A stretch of 64,000 nucleotides of DNA from Nyssa sinensis. Lineage: Eukaryota > Streptophyta > Magnoliopsida > Cornales > Nyssaceae. The notes under the pieces were generated by a model. The model did no database searches, was not told the DNA's origin, and was given only the letters and a program-made list of their open reading frames with translations. This document shows positions 43,902 through 55,369 of this stretch, in pieces. A program made the position numbers and the translations under genes. Numbering within the stretch: position 1 is the stretch's first letter; each line of letters opens with the position of its first letter. The stretch lies in the NCBI GenBank assembly GCA_008638375.1, contig CM018043.1:41114066-41178065 (forward strand). Direction: 5' to 3'.

Positions 43902-45000
43902 CTCCATGTTAGTGACTGGAGTCAAGTCATTGACACGGAGAGACGGGATATTCATGTGCATATCCAGGTATGTCTTTTATTATTGTGTTCAACTAAATTT
44001 TAACATATGTTATTTGACATCGATCTCCACCTGCCTCATGTCGTGAAGGCAGTTGACCATTACTTGGGAACCCGTTTCAGGGACTACCGACATAGGCTCC
44101 ACATGCACTACGAGGCGGAGGTGGCAGCCGGTAGAGAGCCTCGCGACAGACCCTACAGAGGGGTGGCGGAAGAGGATTGGATGTTACTATGCGACCGGTT
44201 CGCTAGTGACGCATTCCAGGTAAAAATTGTCAAAATTACTTTTGTTGTATGATGAATCATTGTCATTTATACTAACCTTCTTTGTTTTGGCCAAGTGTAG
44301 GAGCTTAGTAAGAAAAATAGCGAGAGCAGAAGCAAGCAAAAGGTGACCCACTGTGGTGGATCACGTTCTTTTGTTAGGTATAGGCATGAGATGGTAAGTT
44401 AATAAATGTATCAATTTCTCATTGTATAATGTATTCATGAAATCAATCTTCGCAAGCTACTATTTATTTGCTGCAGTGAGACCAGGAGACCGGTGCACCC
44501 CAGCCCCATTGAGTTGTGGCACAGGACGTACTACAATCCCGAGAAGGGTTGGACTGGGCCTGAAGCTCAGCGGATTTATGTAAGTTGGAAAAGATTTATA
44601 TACCACTATTACGAATTTAATATTAATATAAAATGTTTAAAAGTAATAACAAATATTTATGTTATTTTAGGAGGAGATGGTCAAGATGCGTGTTCGGCCA
44701 ACCCCTGAGGGTGAGCAACCGCCGACCGTTACCAGATACGACAGACTGTTCTGGGCAAGAGGCGCGGATATGTGCGTGGCTTAGGGAGTGGGATAGAGCC
44801 GATGGCATCGTCTTCTACCGTCGAGAGCAATGCTAGGTTTCACGCAGCCACCCAAAGAGTTGAGGCAGCTGAGAGATTGAATGCAGAGATGAGGGTTGAG
44901 ATGACAGAGCTCAAGGAGCAGCAGGCCCAGATAGAGGCTTTTATGAAGACAATACTCAGCCAACAGGGAGGCTCTGATCAACTTTGGTAAGTTTTTAAAA
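43902..45000 (+). pseudogene. En/Spm (CACTA) transposase-like gene remnant, spliced
   Basis: Exon-like blocks with GT-AG borders: a block ending 44219 (AVDHYLGTRFRDYRHRLHMH, WMLLCDRFASDAFQ), 44301-44393 (ELSKKNSESRSKQKVTHCGG, SFVRYRHEM), 44477-44579 (HPSPIELWHRTYYNPEKGW), and from 44671 (EEMVKMRVRPTPEGEQPPT, DRLFWARG). A last stretch reads AERLNAEMRVEMTELKEQQA, a coiled coil. The NRSKQK...GSRSF and ELWHRTY patterns are those of the plant transposase family PF03004. A frameshift near 44775 breaks the last exon, and the N-terminal exons appear lost at the LTR end at 43901. Confidence 0.7.
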
Positions 45001-45049
45001 TTATTTACTTTGGTACATTTATTATATATAGAAAATGTTACGTAAAACC

Positions 45050-46271
45050 CCAAAAAAGATTTGGGCCTAACGGCCTACAAACCGCATGACACTTCACATA
45101 TGAAAATAGACTTGCACGAACTTATTTAATTTTATAAGGATGCAAGTTTCAGCTCCAAAAAGACCCATTTTGGGGTTCTGACAGACCAGAATGCCTGATA
45201 TTAGCCTAACTACACCGAAATCCCATCAAACCTCACAAATGATAAAATAAACTTGCACGAACTTACGGCACTCGGTTCGGATCCCCAGTTTGAAACTTAT
45301 GCAAGTTTCAAATCCAAAAAGGCTCATTTTGGGTTATGCCAGACTAAAATGCCGGATATCGGGCTAACTACACCGAAACCCCATCACACACCTCACAAAT
45401 GATAAAAAAAACATGCACAAACTCACAGCACTTGGTTCAGATGCCTGGTTTGAAACTTATGCAAGTTTTAGCTTTAAAAAGGCCCATTTTGGGGATTTGA
45501 CAGACCAAAACCCCGGATATCGGCCTACCGACCCCGAAACACCATAACATAGCTCCCAAATGATAAAATAAACTTGCATGAACTTACGGCACTTGGTTTA
45601 GATGCCCGGTTTGAAACTTATGCAAGTTTCAGCTCCAAAAAGACCCATTTTGGGGATTTGACAGACCAAAACCCCGAATATCGGCCCACCAACCCCAAAA
45701 CCCCATCACAAAGCTCCCAAATAATAAAATAAACTTTCACGAACTTACGGCAATCGGTTCGGATGCCCGGTTTGAAACTTATGCAAGTTTCAGCTCCAAA
45801 AAAGGCCCATTTTGGGGATTTGACAGACCAAAACCCCGGATATCGGCCTACCGACCCCGAAACCCCATCACACAGCCCCCAAATGATAAAATAAACTTTT
45901 ACGAACTTATGGCACTCGGTTCGGATGCCCGGTTTGAGACTTATGCAAGTTTCAGCTCCAAAAAGGCCCATTTCGGGGATTTGACAAACCAAAACCCTGG
46001 ATATCGGCCTAACCACCCCGAAAACCCATCACATAGCTCCCAAATGATAAAATAGACTTACATGAACTTATGGCACTCGGTTCGGATGCCCGGTTTGAAA
46101 CTTATGCAAGTTTCAGCTCCAAAAAAGCCCATTTTGGGGTTTTGACAGACCAAAATGCCGGATATCGGCCTAATTACACTGAAACCCCATCACACAGCCC
46201 CCAAATGATAAAATAAACTTGCATGAACTTACGGCACTCGGTTCGGATGCCCGGTTTGAAACTTATGCAAG
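45050..46271. repeat. Tandem array of ~160-bp units
   Basis: At least seven and a half units spaced 156-164 bases, marked by GCAAGTTTCAGCTCCAAAAA near 45143, 45301, 45457, 45618, 45781, 45941, 46105 and 46268. Each also carries AACTTRCGGCACTCGGTTCGG and CCGGATATCGGCC. Unit divergence is roughly 5-20 percent, lowest in the middle. It directly follows the CACTA transposase exons, so it may be a subterminal repeat of that element or a separate satellite. The open frame across it on the minus strand is a repeat effect. Confidence 0.88.
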
Positions 46272-46490
46272 TTTTTTTTTTGATAAGTAAAAGATATATA
46301 AAAGAAGAAAAAAAAAATACAAGATCAAGAGGGCATACCCTCGAACAAGCTAAAGGAAAGAAGATCTACTACAGGCAGAAGAACTCACAACCCCAAGCAG
46401 AAAAAAAAAACCAAGACTAAACAGAAATACAAAACAAGAGGGCATACCCTCAGACAAGAAAATACAACAATAATGACCCGAGGGTCTAAA
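46272..46490 (-). mobile_element. LINE 3' UTR fragment with poly(A), copy F
   Basis: A T run at 46272 is the complement of a poly(A) tail. It is followed by GATAAGTAAAAGATATATAA and by CATACCCTCGAACAAGCTAAA, the complement of the family B 3' UTR at 18035-18065. So this is a severely 5'-truncated LINE of about 200 bp inserted in the tandem array. A second CATACCCTC copy near 46445 suggests an internal duplication. The right end is uncertain. Confidence 0.75.
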
Positions 46491-47313
46491 AAGGCATATC
46501 CCACAAAATGATGCAAGGAGGCAATAACAAAGTCCATCAAATGGGATCTAGCCTATCATGATGAATCGCTGCCATATACAAAACGTTAGCCAATCAAAAG
46601 TATAACATGCTTACATAGAATATGATCATCCAACAAGTACCAAAGATATGTCATCATCGAGTACAGTATAACATGACTGCAATAACGTCATCATTCACAG
46701 GGCATAAAATATGATCACTCAATGAGTATCAAAGATATATCATCATCAAATACTACAACCCAGAATGCGTGAATCACCCGGGGCCCGGCATACCCCATTG
46801 CGACGCACTTTCAGCCTCGCCTCATTATCCCGGGCTTACTGAATGGCATCAGAGCTCTTTCACTACAGGTCCCGTAGGACACAACAGACCCCGAAGGGTC
46901 TTTCCCTGACGCAATCTGTGAATAGATGGGCCGTTGTGACTGAGCACAACCCCAGGCACATATAAAATATCATGATCATGCTACTCTCCACAGGAACAAG
47001 GATGTGGATCGTAGCTAGTCAGTTCAAGGAAACATAATATATCCATAGCTTCACCCGCTATGTTACTTGGCTGCCGAGAACATAACCCGTTCAAGGCAAC
47101 AATATATAACTATAGCTTTTTACAGCTATGTTACCGAGCTGCCGAGAACAACGATGTCTTAATCAACGATGCACAAGTGTATAGAACAAACAAGATTTCC
47201 AACAACAGATATATTACAAGATTATGACACGATATACAAAATGGTATAAGCATGCTCAAGCATCAACAAGTCAAGATCGTAAAATGATAGAGCCCTTCTA
47301 GGACCGTCCCTCA
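46491..47313. other. LTR-like noncoding segment
   Basis: No protein-coding content. Short repeated blocks occur, such as TATGATCAYYCAA...AGTA with CAAAGATATRTCATCATC near 46620-46660 and 46708-46746, and GCTGCCGAGAACA near 47071 and 47140. The composition and the GGTCCCGTAGGACACAACAG block resemble LTRs of large gypsy elements. It could be the missing LTR end of a neighbour, but it does not match the LTR of element C. Confidence 0.4.
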
Positions 47314-47359
47314 CCTTCAGTTAGTGAATCTTCCTTCTATAGATGATGATGATAATAGA

Positions 47360-49181
47360 ATGATAGAGCCCCTCTCTAGTCCGGGGGTTAGGATTGTTGA
47401 TGCATTTGATGAGCCCCCGAATAGGGCTGGTGAGACCTCTGGTCGATCCAGTTACAGAGAGGAGGGTGAGAGTGCAATCACCGAAAAAATGTTGAAGGAG
47501 TTATGGGAGAAATTCAAACTTCCTTCCAACGTTACTTTTAGGGTCCCTGACTCTCGGGATTGCTCAGGCGATGTTAGAGAGGGGGAAATCTGCGCCTATC
47601 TGGCCTGGTTTGAAATGGGATTGACACTCCCCCTTCCTGATATTATAAAACAATTCTTTTGTTGGTTCGACCTTTGCCTCGCAGACCTGAACCTTAATAG
47701 TTGGAGACATCTGTTGAGCTTCATTGTGTTGGGGCATATGAATAATGTCAATGTGTCTCTTGACTTGATCCGTAGTAATATGGATCTAAAACTTCAGAAG
47801 GCGGAAGGCCTTTATTACATGTCTTTTGATAGTGGGTTCAGACCCTTTACTTCCGTGCCCTCTTCCAACAAGACCTGGAAGAAGTGGTATTTTTTCATAA
47901 AAGGAGGATGGGAATTCAAGGACTTTGAAGGCCAACCTTCAGCATTCCCTCGAACCACTGGGCGAAAGGGTGAGGCCCAATTTTCCCGTGGCTGTGTTGA
48001 CTTCTTTTTGTACACCAATTACTGAACTGATCAATTTCTATGTTTTTTGTGTAGTTAGGAGCGTGTGGAGAAGACCGAAATTCTCCCCTGCGATTCAGAA
48101 GCAATATAAAAAGCTCTTAAAGCTCAGCAATCGAAACCATTCCTCCATTGTCAATCCTGATAAACTGATGGCTGCCAGAGGAAGCGTTGAGGAGCTTGCA
48201 AAGAACATGATGGCACAGTGGGAGACCGAGCCATCTTTATCTGTGGTAGTGGGGGAGGCTTCTTCCCCAATGGACCCTCCCGTTCAAGCAAAGAGGAGGA
48301 GGATACTCTCAATCTCTCCTGACCCCATTGAGGTGGAGAGAGAGGCGCCTGCCCCCATTTCTATGGTCCCCCAGCCCCGTCCAAGCACACGGGGAAGGGG
48401 GCGTCATCTTCGATGGCCCCTGATACTGTGGGGGCCAAAAAGATTCTGGAGGACTTTTGGGCCAAGGGCTTAAGCAAAATTAGGCCTCAGAAGCCGAAGA
48501 AGCTTCTTGCTGACCTGGCTTCTCTTCAAGTCAAGGTAAGTTCTTCAGGTCTTTATCTTCCTTCCCTTTTTTCCAAATGTTTTGGTTGGTACTGAACTGT
48601 GTGTGCTTCGTACGCTGTAGGCTCTGCACACCCTTTCTGCCTTGACGGAGGTCACTCCTCCTTTAGAGGAGGTTGATCAACTCAAGACCGAGCTGGACGA
48701 GCTTAGGCTTCAGCTTGGCACTGCCCAGTCGGAAGCCCACGATTCTGCAGAGAAGCTGAAGGAGTTTCAGAATTCACTGATCGTGATGGAGTCGGAGAAA
48801 GGCCTTGCTATTCAGCGGGAAAAGAGGCTGAAGAGGGAGTTGGACGGCCTGTGATATGAATTCAACCAGAAGCTTGGCGATGCAGTGGAGCAAGCCAAGG
48901 TGGATAATGAGATAGAGATAAGGATGGAACTAGAAGGAATGGCCACCACCCTGATTTTGTTTGGCTTCAACAACTTCCGAGATAGGTTCCTTGCCAAGTT
49001 TCCCGACTTCGACATATCCTCGATTGTGCCTCCAAGGGTTACCCCTCCTGAGGTTGCAGTTCCGAGCGAGGTAGTCGAGGTTCCTCCTGCCAACTCCACT
49101 GAAGTTATCGTCCCAAGTGAGACAATTGGTGCTGCTTCTGCCGATCCCCTCCCATCCGTTGAGCCTGCCGACCAGGCTTGA
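47360..49181 (+). pseudogene. Antisense 'gypsy-type transposon' ORF of element C, spliced
   Basis: Opposite in strand to pol. The first open part (ATG at 47360, open upstream to a GTG at 47324) carries EICAYLAWFEMGLTLPLPDI and LNLNSWRHLLSFIVLGHMNN, the pattern of PF04195, found in antisense ORFs of Tat elements. A probable intron lies near 47990-48055 (acceptor TTTGTGTAG). A clear intron is 48536-48620 (AAG/GTAAGT ... CTGTAG), joining LLADLASLQVK to ALHTLSALTEV. The last part is a coiled coil (VDQLKTELDELRLQLGTAQS) and a Pro/Val-rich tail ending at 49181. A TGA at 48852 interrupts the coiled coil, and a frame change near 48413 must be bridged. Function is unknown for the family. Confidence 0.75.
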
Positions 49182-49994
49182 AATATGCTTAGCTTAGATT
49201 TTTGTTGTTTTTTTTTTTTTTCTTTTTTTTTGAACTTCAGTGTAATAGACTCCTTCAATGAAACAGTTTTTCTTTATCAAATGTCTTCTCTTGTGCTTGG
49301 TTGACCCATGTAGTATTCCTTTGAATTTGTTGTTGATGTGAGAAATTGATGCAAGTAAGGCTGTTCTGGATCCCTCCAGATCAGCTTCCAAGAATTGGCA
49401 GTTATCTTCCGAATTGACATATAAGGATTTGACGATGATCTTGTGCCACATATATTTTGAGAGTAAATTTCTAAAGAATTCTGAGGCAGCTTGTTCTAAA
49501 CCCAAGTCTTGTAGTAAGAACGGTGTCTTGTGTCTGTTGCTCTGATGATAGAGACTTCTGCCTCCTAAATCATTCAGACCTAGACTGAGATATATCCGAA
49601 CTGAAAGCTTTACATGGTCTGTCAAGGATCAACGGAATAGCAAAGACAATGAGGTCTGTATGTTAGACCAAAGGCCTTTGTATAAAGGTGGATCGGACTT
49701 TGTTTGCTTTGATCAGTTCGGTATGCTTGGGGAAGCCTTGTATCTTGTCGCCTAAGTATCCGAAAGGACGATTCTATACATCATCCATTTATATAGCTGT
49801 CTTTTGGGTTTTCGAGACCAACCCTTTATTTCACCGTTGCGACGGTTCGTCTGGGCGACTTTTGGGCTTCGAGGATCTATATATATGAAGGAGGAGCATA
49901 AGGTTGCCCCTTATCTCTTTTACTTGTATTCCCATATTGTTCCCCTATCGGAGAGAATTTGAATGCCTTTTAGAGGCTTACTGTTTGCCCAGAG
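49182..49994. other. Noncoding spacer in the 3' section of element C
   Basis: T-rich start just after the antisense ORF (poly-T at 49208-49230), consistent with a 3' UTR and with AATGAAACAG near 49257. No other coding pattern or repeat is evident. Confidence 0.5.
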
Positions 49995-50516
49995 ATGATT
50001 GACGATTTTCAGTCCGAGTTGGGAATGATTAAACTGTGGCCGAGAGTTAACCTTCCCTTTGATTCAGTCTCCAAGGAAGGATTAGAGGAGGCTAAGATCT
50101 TCTTGTCCATCTTAGCATCCAGTCGAGATTTCTCCGATGGGAGGTGGACCCTCCTTGATTCAACCGAGGCTTGGAGCATTGGTGATGAAGACGAAGGTGG
50201 GATGCCTCCTTCCCTCTGTGTCTTGGCAGAGACCCATGCTCAAATCGGCTGGGGTGTGACAACTGCTTTGAGGGAGATGAATGGAGGTCCCCTGAGACCC
50301 AGAGCCCTCATCATCCGTTGGCCTGGGTGCTCCCTGATGCAGATTGGGGTTCAGGATTCCTTCCTTTCAAATGGAGCCGGCGACGGCGGTAATGGAAGTT
50401 TGGATCCTGGATCCTTTTCTCATTCGAAGAAGAAAGCCATGATGTCGGATAGTGTTTGCCTTTGTTGTAGCTTTTTGTGTACTTGTCTTGTTTTCAGTCT
50501 TCTTGTGCTGATGTAA
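49995..50516 (+). CDS. Unrecognised 173-codon ORF in element C 3' section
   Basis: An open frame on the plus strand, start MIDDFQSELGMIKLWPRVNL and a hydrophobic Cys-rich end (VCLCCSFLCTCLVFSLLVLM). The middle has a DEGGMPPSLCVLAETHAQIG stretch. I recognise no domain. It follows the antisense ORF in the same direction and ends just before AATAAAATTG (50530). It may be a further exon or second antisense ORF of the Tat element; the hydrophobic end may be out-of-frame translation. Confidence 0.4.
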   Translation: MIDDFQSELGMIKLWPRVNLPFDSVSKEGLEEAKIFLSILASSRDFSDGRWTLLDSTEAWSIGDEDEGGMPPSLCVLAETHAQIGWGVTTALREMNGGPLRPRALIIRWPGCSLMQIGVQDSFLSNGAGDGGNGSLDPGSFSHSKKKAMMSDSVCLCCSFLCTCLVFSLLVLM

Positions 50517-50837
50517 ATTTTCTGAATCACCAATAAAATTGAGTTCCTTCTTCTTAGATCTGATGTTCTTTGTATTTGAATGTGCTCTTCTGGAGTTAAA
50601 ACACCTTTTCGTGCACTTCTGATATATGATTGTTCTAAGAATAGATCAAAGAAACTTTGCAGAAGTCTTGAATCAAAGTCCTTCAAACCTGCTCGGTACT
50701 ATCATACTTGTTGCTTGCTGATAGATAAGCCAAATAGTCTAAGTATCAGATCTGAGGTGTTCCGATCTAGGAAAATTTAGTTTGTAGATGTTCGGAACTT
50801 CTGTCTTTGGACGGACTGGATCATAGAATCTGTATGT

Positions 50838-51410
50838 TAAAGATGGACCAGGCTGAAAAGACCTGTGCATTATAAATGGACCGAGTCCGGAGACTTGTGC
50901 ATTATAGATGGACCAAGTACTCAGACTTGTACATTATGGACCAGGCTCTAGAGGCCTGTGCATTTATAGATGGACCAGGTACTCAGACTTGTACATTATG
51001 GACCAGGCTCTAGAGGCCTATGCATTTATAGATGGACCAGGTACTCAGACTTGTACATTATGGACCAGGCTCTAGAGGCCTGTGCATTTATAGATGGACC
51101 AGGTACTAAGACTTGTACATTATAGACCAGGCTCTGGAGGCCTGTGCATTTATAGATGGACCAGGTACTAAGACTTGAACATTATGGACCAGGCTCTAGA
51201 GGCCTGTGCATTTATAGATGGACCACGTACTAAGACTTGTACATTATGGACCAGGCTCTGGAGGCCTGTGTATTTATAGATGGACCAAGTACTAAGACTT
51301 GTACATTATGGACCAGGCTCTAGAGGCTTGTGCATTTATAGATGGACCAAGTACTAAGACTTGTACATTATGGACCAGGCTCTGGAGGCCTGTGCATTAT
51401 AGATGAACAT
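50838..51410. repeat. 62-bp dimeric tandem repeat in element C
   Basis: About nine units of 62 bases. Each unit is two related half units: GACCAGGCTCTAGAGGCCTG plus TGCATTTATAGATG, and GACCAGGTACTCAGACTTGT plus ACATTATG. The left two units are the most divergent. It lies between the antisense ORFs and the pol stop at 51439. Confidence 0.92.
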
Positions 51411-51438
51411 TCCATGGAAGTAAAAGAAAGAAACATCT

Positions 51439-52700
51439 CTATCGATAATACTTCCGTAAATGTTCCATATTCCATGGCCTCGGAATAGGCTTCCCAGTCA
51501 TGTCTTCTAGCCAGTAGGTGGTAGGCCTAACAACCTTCATTACTTTGTAAGAGCCTTCCCAGTTTGGTGACAACTTTCCCATAGTGGGATCCTTGGTGTT
51601 TTGAAAGACTCTTCTTAAGATAAGGTCTCCGACTTGAAAGCTGACCGTCTTGAGTCCTACCTTGGATTTGTCGACCATTCTCTATTGATAGGCTTCCATC
51701 CTGATGCTGGCTTGATCCCTTCTTTCTACAAGAAAATCCAAGTTTTCCATCAGCTGCTGATCATTGGACTCTTGCTCGAATGCTTCAGTCCTTAGGGTTG
51801 GCATACCGATCTCAACCGGAATTACAGTTTCTGTACCATAAGCCAGTGAGAAGGGATTTTCAGAGGTGGGAGTTCTTCTGGTTGTTCTGTAGGACCAAAG
51901 AACTCCAGGGAGTTCTTTTGCCCACTTTCCGTTGGCCTGTTCCAACCTTTTCTTTAACCCGTCAAGGATCATTCGGTTGGTGACCTCTGTTTGCCCATTT
52001 GCCTGTGGATGGCCTGGAGAGGCAAAGTGTTGCCTAATATTGAGATTTTCACAGAATTTCTTGAAACCTTTACCAGTGAACTATGTCCCATTGTCGGAGA
52101 TAATCACACGTGGTATGCCGAACTGCACACAATGTTCTTCCAAGTGAAGCTCTCAACTTCCTTTTCTGTGATGTGTGTTAGAGGTTCAGCTTCGGCCCAT
52201 TTAGAGAAGTAGTCAATGGCTACCAAGAAATACTTCCTGTTTGGTGGAGCCCTTGGTAATGGACCCACGATGTCCATTCCCCACTGAGCAAAGGGCCAAG
52301 GACTAGGAATCGGGATGAGCTCGTGATGAGGCTGATGTTGATATGGGGCAAATATTTGGCATTTGTCGCACTTCTGAACGTACTCCTTAGCCTGCTTTAG
52401 CATGCTAGGCCAGTAATAGCCGTGAGACAGAGCTCGGTGAGCTATAGTTCTGCCCCCATTGTGATTCCCGCAAATTCCCACGTGTATTTTAGCCAAACAT
52501 TTTGTGATTCTTCTAGAGTTAAGCATTTTAATAGAGGTTGAGAATACGACCTTCTGTACAGCTTGTTGTTCAGGATCAGGTACCGAGCCGCTCTGATTCG
52601 GATTCTCCAGGCTTTGTTTTTGTCTTCTGGGAGGAGCCCGGACTGCAGGTACTGGAGGATTGGAGTCATCCAGTTCTAGGGCTGTTCAACAATTTGAGCA
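51439..52700 (-). pseudogene. Element C integrase (broken)
   Basis: From the right: an upstream linker (ILQYLQSGLLPEDKNKAWRI), the zinc region (HVGICGNHNGGRTIAHRALS ... CDKCQIFAP), the core with GMDIVGPLP and FLVAIDYFSKWAEAEP, then a break near 52104 and VIPVEIGMPTLRTEAF with LWSYRTTRRTPT. The C-terminus ends SPNWEGSYKVMKV ... PWNMEHLRKYYR at 51439. A frameshift near 52500, a stop at 51680 between the last two parts and loss of readable frame near 52080 make it defective. Confidence 0.9.
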
Positions 52701-54721
52701 ACTTGGGCTTCCTCTATGCTAGGTCTTGGCTGATAGGAGATTTTTACTGTGGAGTTTGCTTCAGACTTTAGGCGGGACACCATGTTAGCCAAAGCATCTG
52801 CTCTGCAGTTCTGGCTTCTTTCAATTTTCCGGATAATGAATGTCTAGAAGGAATGCTTCAAGTGGTTCACTAGTTCGGAGTATCGAAGCATCCGATCATC
52901 TTTAATGGCGAATTCTCCCTGGACTTGGCTTACCACCAGTTGGGAATCTGAGAAGACTTTGAGGTTTTGAGCCTCACATTCCAAGGCAAGCTTCATGCCT
53001 AAGATTAGAGCTTCATATTCTGCTTCATTATTGGAAGCTTTGAATCCCAGGCTAACTGCTTTTTCTGACGTGAACCCATCAGGGGACTGTAGTACCAGGC
53101 CTAGTCCCGAGCCTTGATTGGTTAACGATCCATCGATGTAGAGCAGCCAGGTTCCTGAAGTTTCGATGAGCTGTGCTTTGTCTTGAAGTGCCGGGGTGAA
53201 CTCGGCAACAAAATCAGCCAAGGCCTGCCCTTTGATGGAGTTTCGGGGTACATATGATATGTCGAATTCCCCTAGCTCTACAGACCATTTCACTAATCTC
53301 CCCGATACCTCAGGTTTCCTCAATATTGACTTCAGAGGATAAACAGTTGGGATTTCAATCGGATGGGCTTGGAAGTAAGGTCGAAGCTTTCGAGCTGATA
53401 TGACCATGGCATAGGCTAGTTTTTCTACTTCTGGATATCTTTTTTCCGTGTCAAGTAGTGCCCTACTGACGTAGAATATGGGCCTCTAAACTCCTTTGTC
53501 CTGTCTGATTAATGCGGAGCTGACTGCGTTTTCAGAAACCGCAAGGTACAAGAGTAGCTTTTCTCCTTGTACTGGTTTTGACAGAAGCTCTGGAGAGGCT
53601 AGATACTCCTTTAGCTCTTGAAAAGCTTTCTCACATTCTTCCGTCCAATGTAAAGCCTTGTTGCCCTTCAGGGCTTTGAAGAAAGGTAGGCAGCGATTAG
53701 TGGATTTGGAGATAAATCTGCTTAGTGCCGCGATTCTGCCGTTCAATGCCGAATGTCCTTTCTGGTTTTTGGGGATTTCAGTCCAATCAAAGCTTGGATC
53801 TGAGTGGGGTCTGCTTCGATACCCCTCTGAGAGAATGTATCCCAAGAATTTTCCCTTCGTAACCCCGAAGGTACATTTCGAGGGGTTGAGCTTAATCTTG
53901 TGCTGTCTGAGGATATCAAAGGTCTGGGCTAAGTGCTGGAGGTGGCTACCTTTCTGCAGACTTTTAACCAGCATGTTGTCGATGTATACCTCCATGGTAC
54001 TGCCGAGTAGTGGGCTGAACATCTTGTTCACCAACCGCTGATAAGTGGCTCCAGCGTTCTTTAAACCGAAAGGCATTACTCTGTAGCAGTAGAGCCCTCG
54101 TTCGGTTATGAAGGCTGTCTTCTCTTGGTCTGGAGGGTACATCTGGATCTGGTTGTACCTAGAGTAGGCATCCATGAAGCTCATGAGTTCATGCCCCGCA
54201 GTGGCGTCAACCAATTGATCTATCCTTGGCAGTGGAAAGCTGTCTTTGGGGCACGCCTTATTGAGGTCTGTATAATCAACGCAGACCCTCCACTTGCCAT
54301 TTTTCTTCTTGGCTAGGACGGTGTTGGCTAGCCACTCGGGATAGAACACTTCTCGTATCATCCTGGCTTCAAGCAACCTCTGGACTTCTTCATTTATAAT
54401 CCGATGCCGTTTAGGAGCAATCGGTCTTCTCTTCTGTCTGACTGGTGGATGATCTGGATCTACCATCAGCTTGTGAGTTATGAGGCTAGGGTCTATAACC
54501 TTCATGTCTCTGGTCTCCCAAGCAAATATAGAGAGGTTGTCTTTCAAAAGCCTGACTATGTTCTCCTGCTCGGTGTGCGTTAGATCAGGGCCGATATACA
54601 AATAACACCCCTCTGCTTCTAAACTGACCAATACTTTGACGGGCTCGCCAACAGGTTTGGCTCGGCTGTCTCGTCCCCTTGGGCTCAGGGGTTCTTCAAT
54701 GCTGGATGGGCAACTTTTCAC
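52701..54721 (-). pseudogene. Element C reverse transcriptase and two RNases H
   Basis: RT is open over 411 codons: LARMIREVFYPEWLANTVLA-like N-terminus, KWRVCVDYTDLNKACPKDSF, YSRYNQIQM, YRVMPFGLKNAGATYQRLVN and the catalytic box YIDNMLVKS, where the second Asp is Asn. A short out-of-frame stretch (GYRSRPHSDPSFDWTEIPKN) between two compensating indels lies near 53760-53830. The first RNase H follows, with a stop near 53486. The second RNase H (52844-53407) has LLYIDGSLTNQGSGLGLVL, NNEAEYEALILGMKLALE and FSDSQLVVSQVQGEF, keeping its catalytic D, E and D. It stops at 52844. Confidence 0.92.
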
Positions 54722-55369
54722 CTCGGGAGTGTGGGTGAGAACTGGATCTGCACAATCCCGAGTGTACTGTAATTGCTATTTGGGGGCCTTCTCCTTGAGG
54801 GCAATAGCATGGCACTCCTGGGAGGTCGGCTCACACCCTATGACAGAGTGAACGTTCTGCTTGTGGACGTACTTCAGACACTGATGGAGGGTCGACATGA
54901 CCGCTCCTATCTGGTGCAACTAAGGTCTTCCGATTATAACGTTGTAGGGAGATTTCATATTCAACACCATGTACTCCGAGATGGTGGTCTTCTGCCCTTC
55001 ACCCTCTCCTACAGTAGTAGGAAGGTCGATTCTCCCCAATGGGGTGCTGAGATTGCCATCAAAAGCTGCCATCACGGCAGTAGTGGGCTTGACGTTGTCG
55101 TGGTCCATTCCCATCTGTTTAAGTGGCTCATGGAACAGTATGTTGACGGAGCTGCCAGTATCGACCAGGACTCTCCTGATCTCGAAGTTGGTGATTTTGA
55201 GAGTGATGACGAGGGCATCACTGTGAGGGCAGTGTACCCCTGCTAGATCTTGTTCAGTGAAATGGATCTCTGGTGCTGGCTTGAGCCTCTTTTCCACGTT
55301 GGAGATCTGCAATATGTTCGGAGCAGCTCTGGCCTCCCGAGCATATCTCTTTCTTGCCCTGTTGGACAT
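54722..55369 (-). pseudogene. Element C protease
   Basis: Retroviral-type aspartic protease with VLVDTGSSVNILFHEPLKQM, intact DTG, then AAFDGNLSTPLGRIDLPTTV and YNVIIGRP. A stop at 54920 after GRP and another near 54777 separate it from RT. The frame differs from the end of gag, with overlap at 55243-55369, which could be a natural frameshift site or decay. Confidence 0.87.

Noticed and set aside
45618..46016. 132-codon ORF on the minus strand
   Set aside because: It is the translation of the ~160-bp tandem repeat; the peptide repeats with the DNA unit.
50838..51410. CRISPR-like array
   Set aside because: Units are contiguous with no unique spacers and the context is a eukaryotic retroelement.
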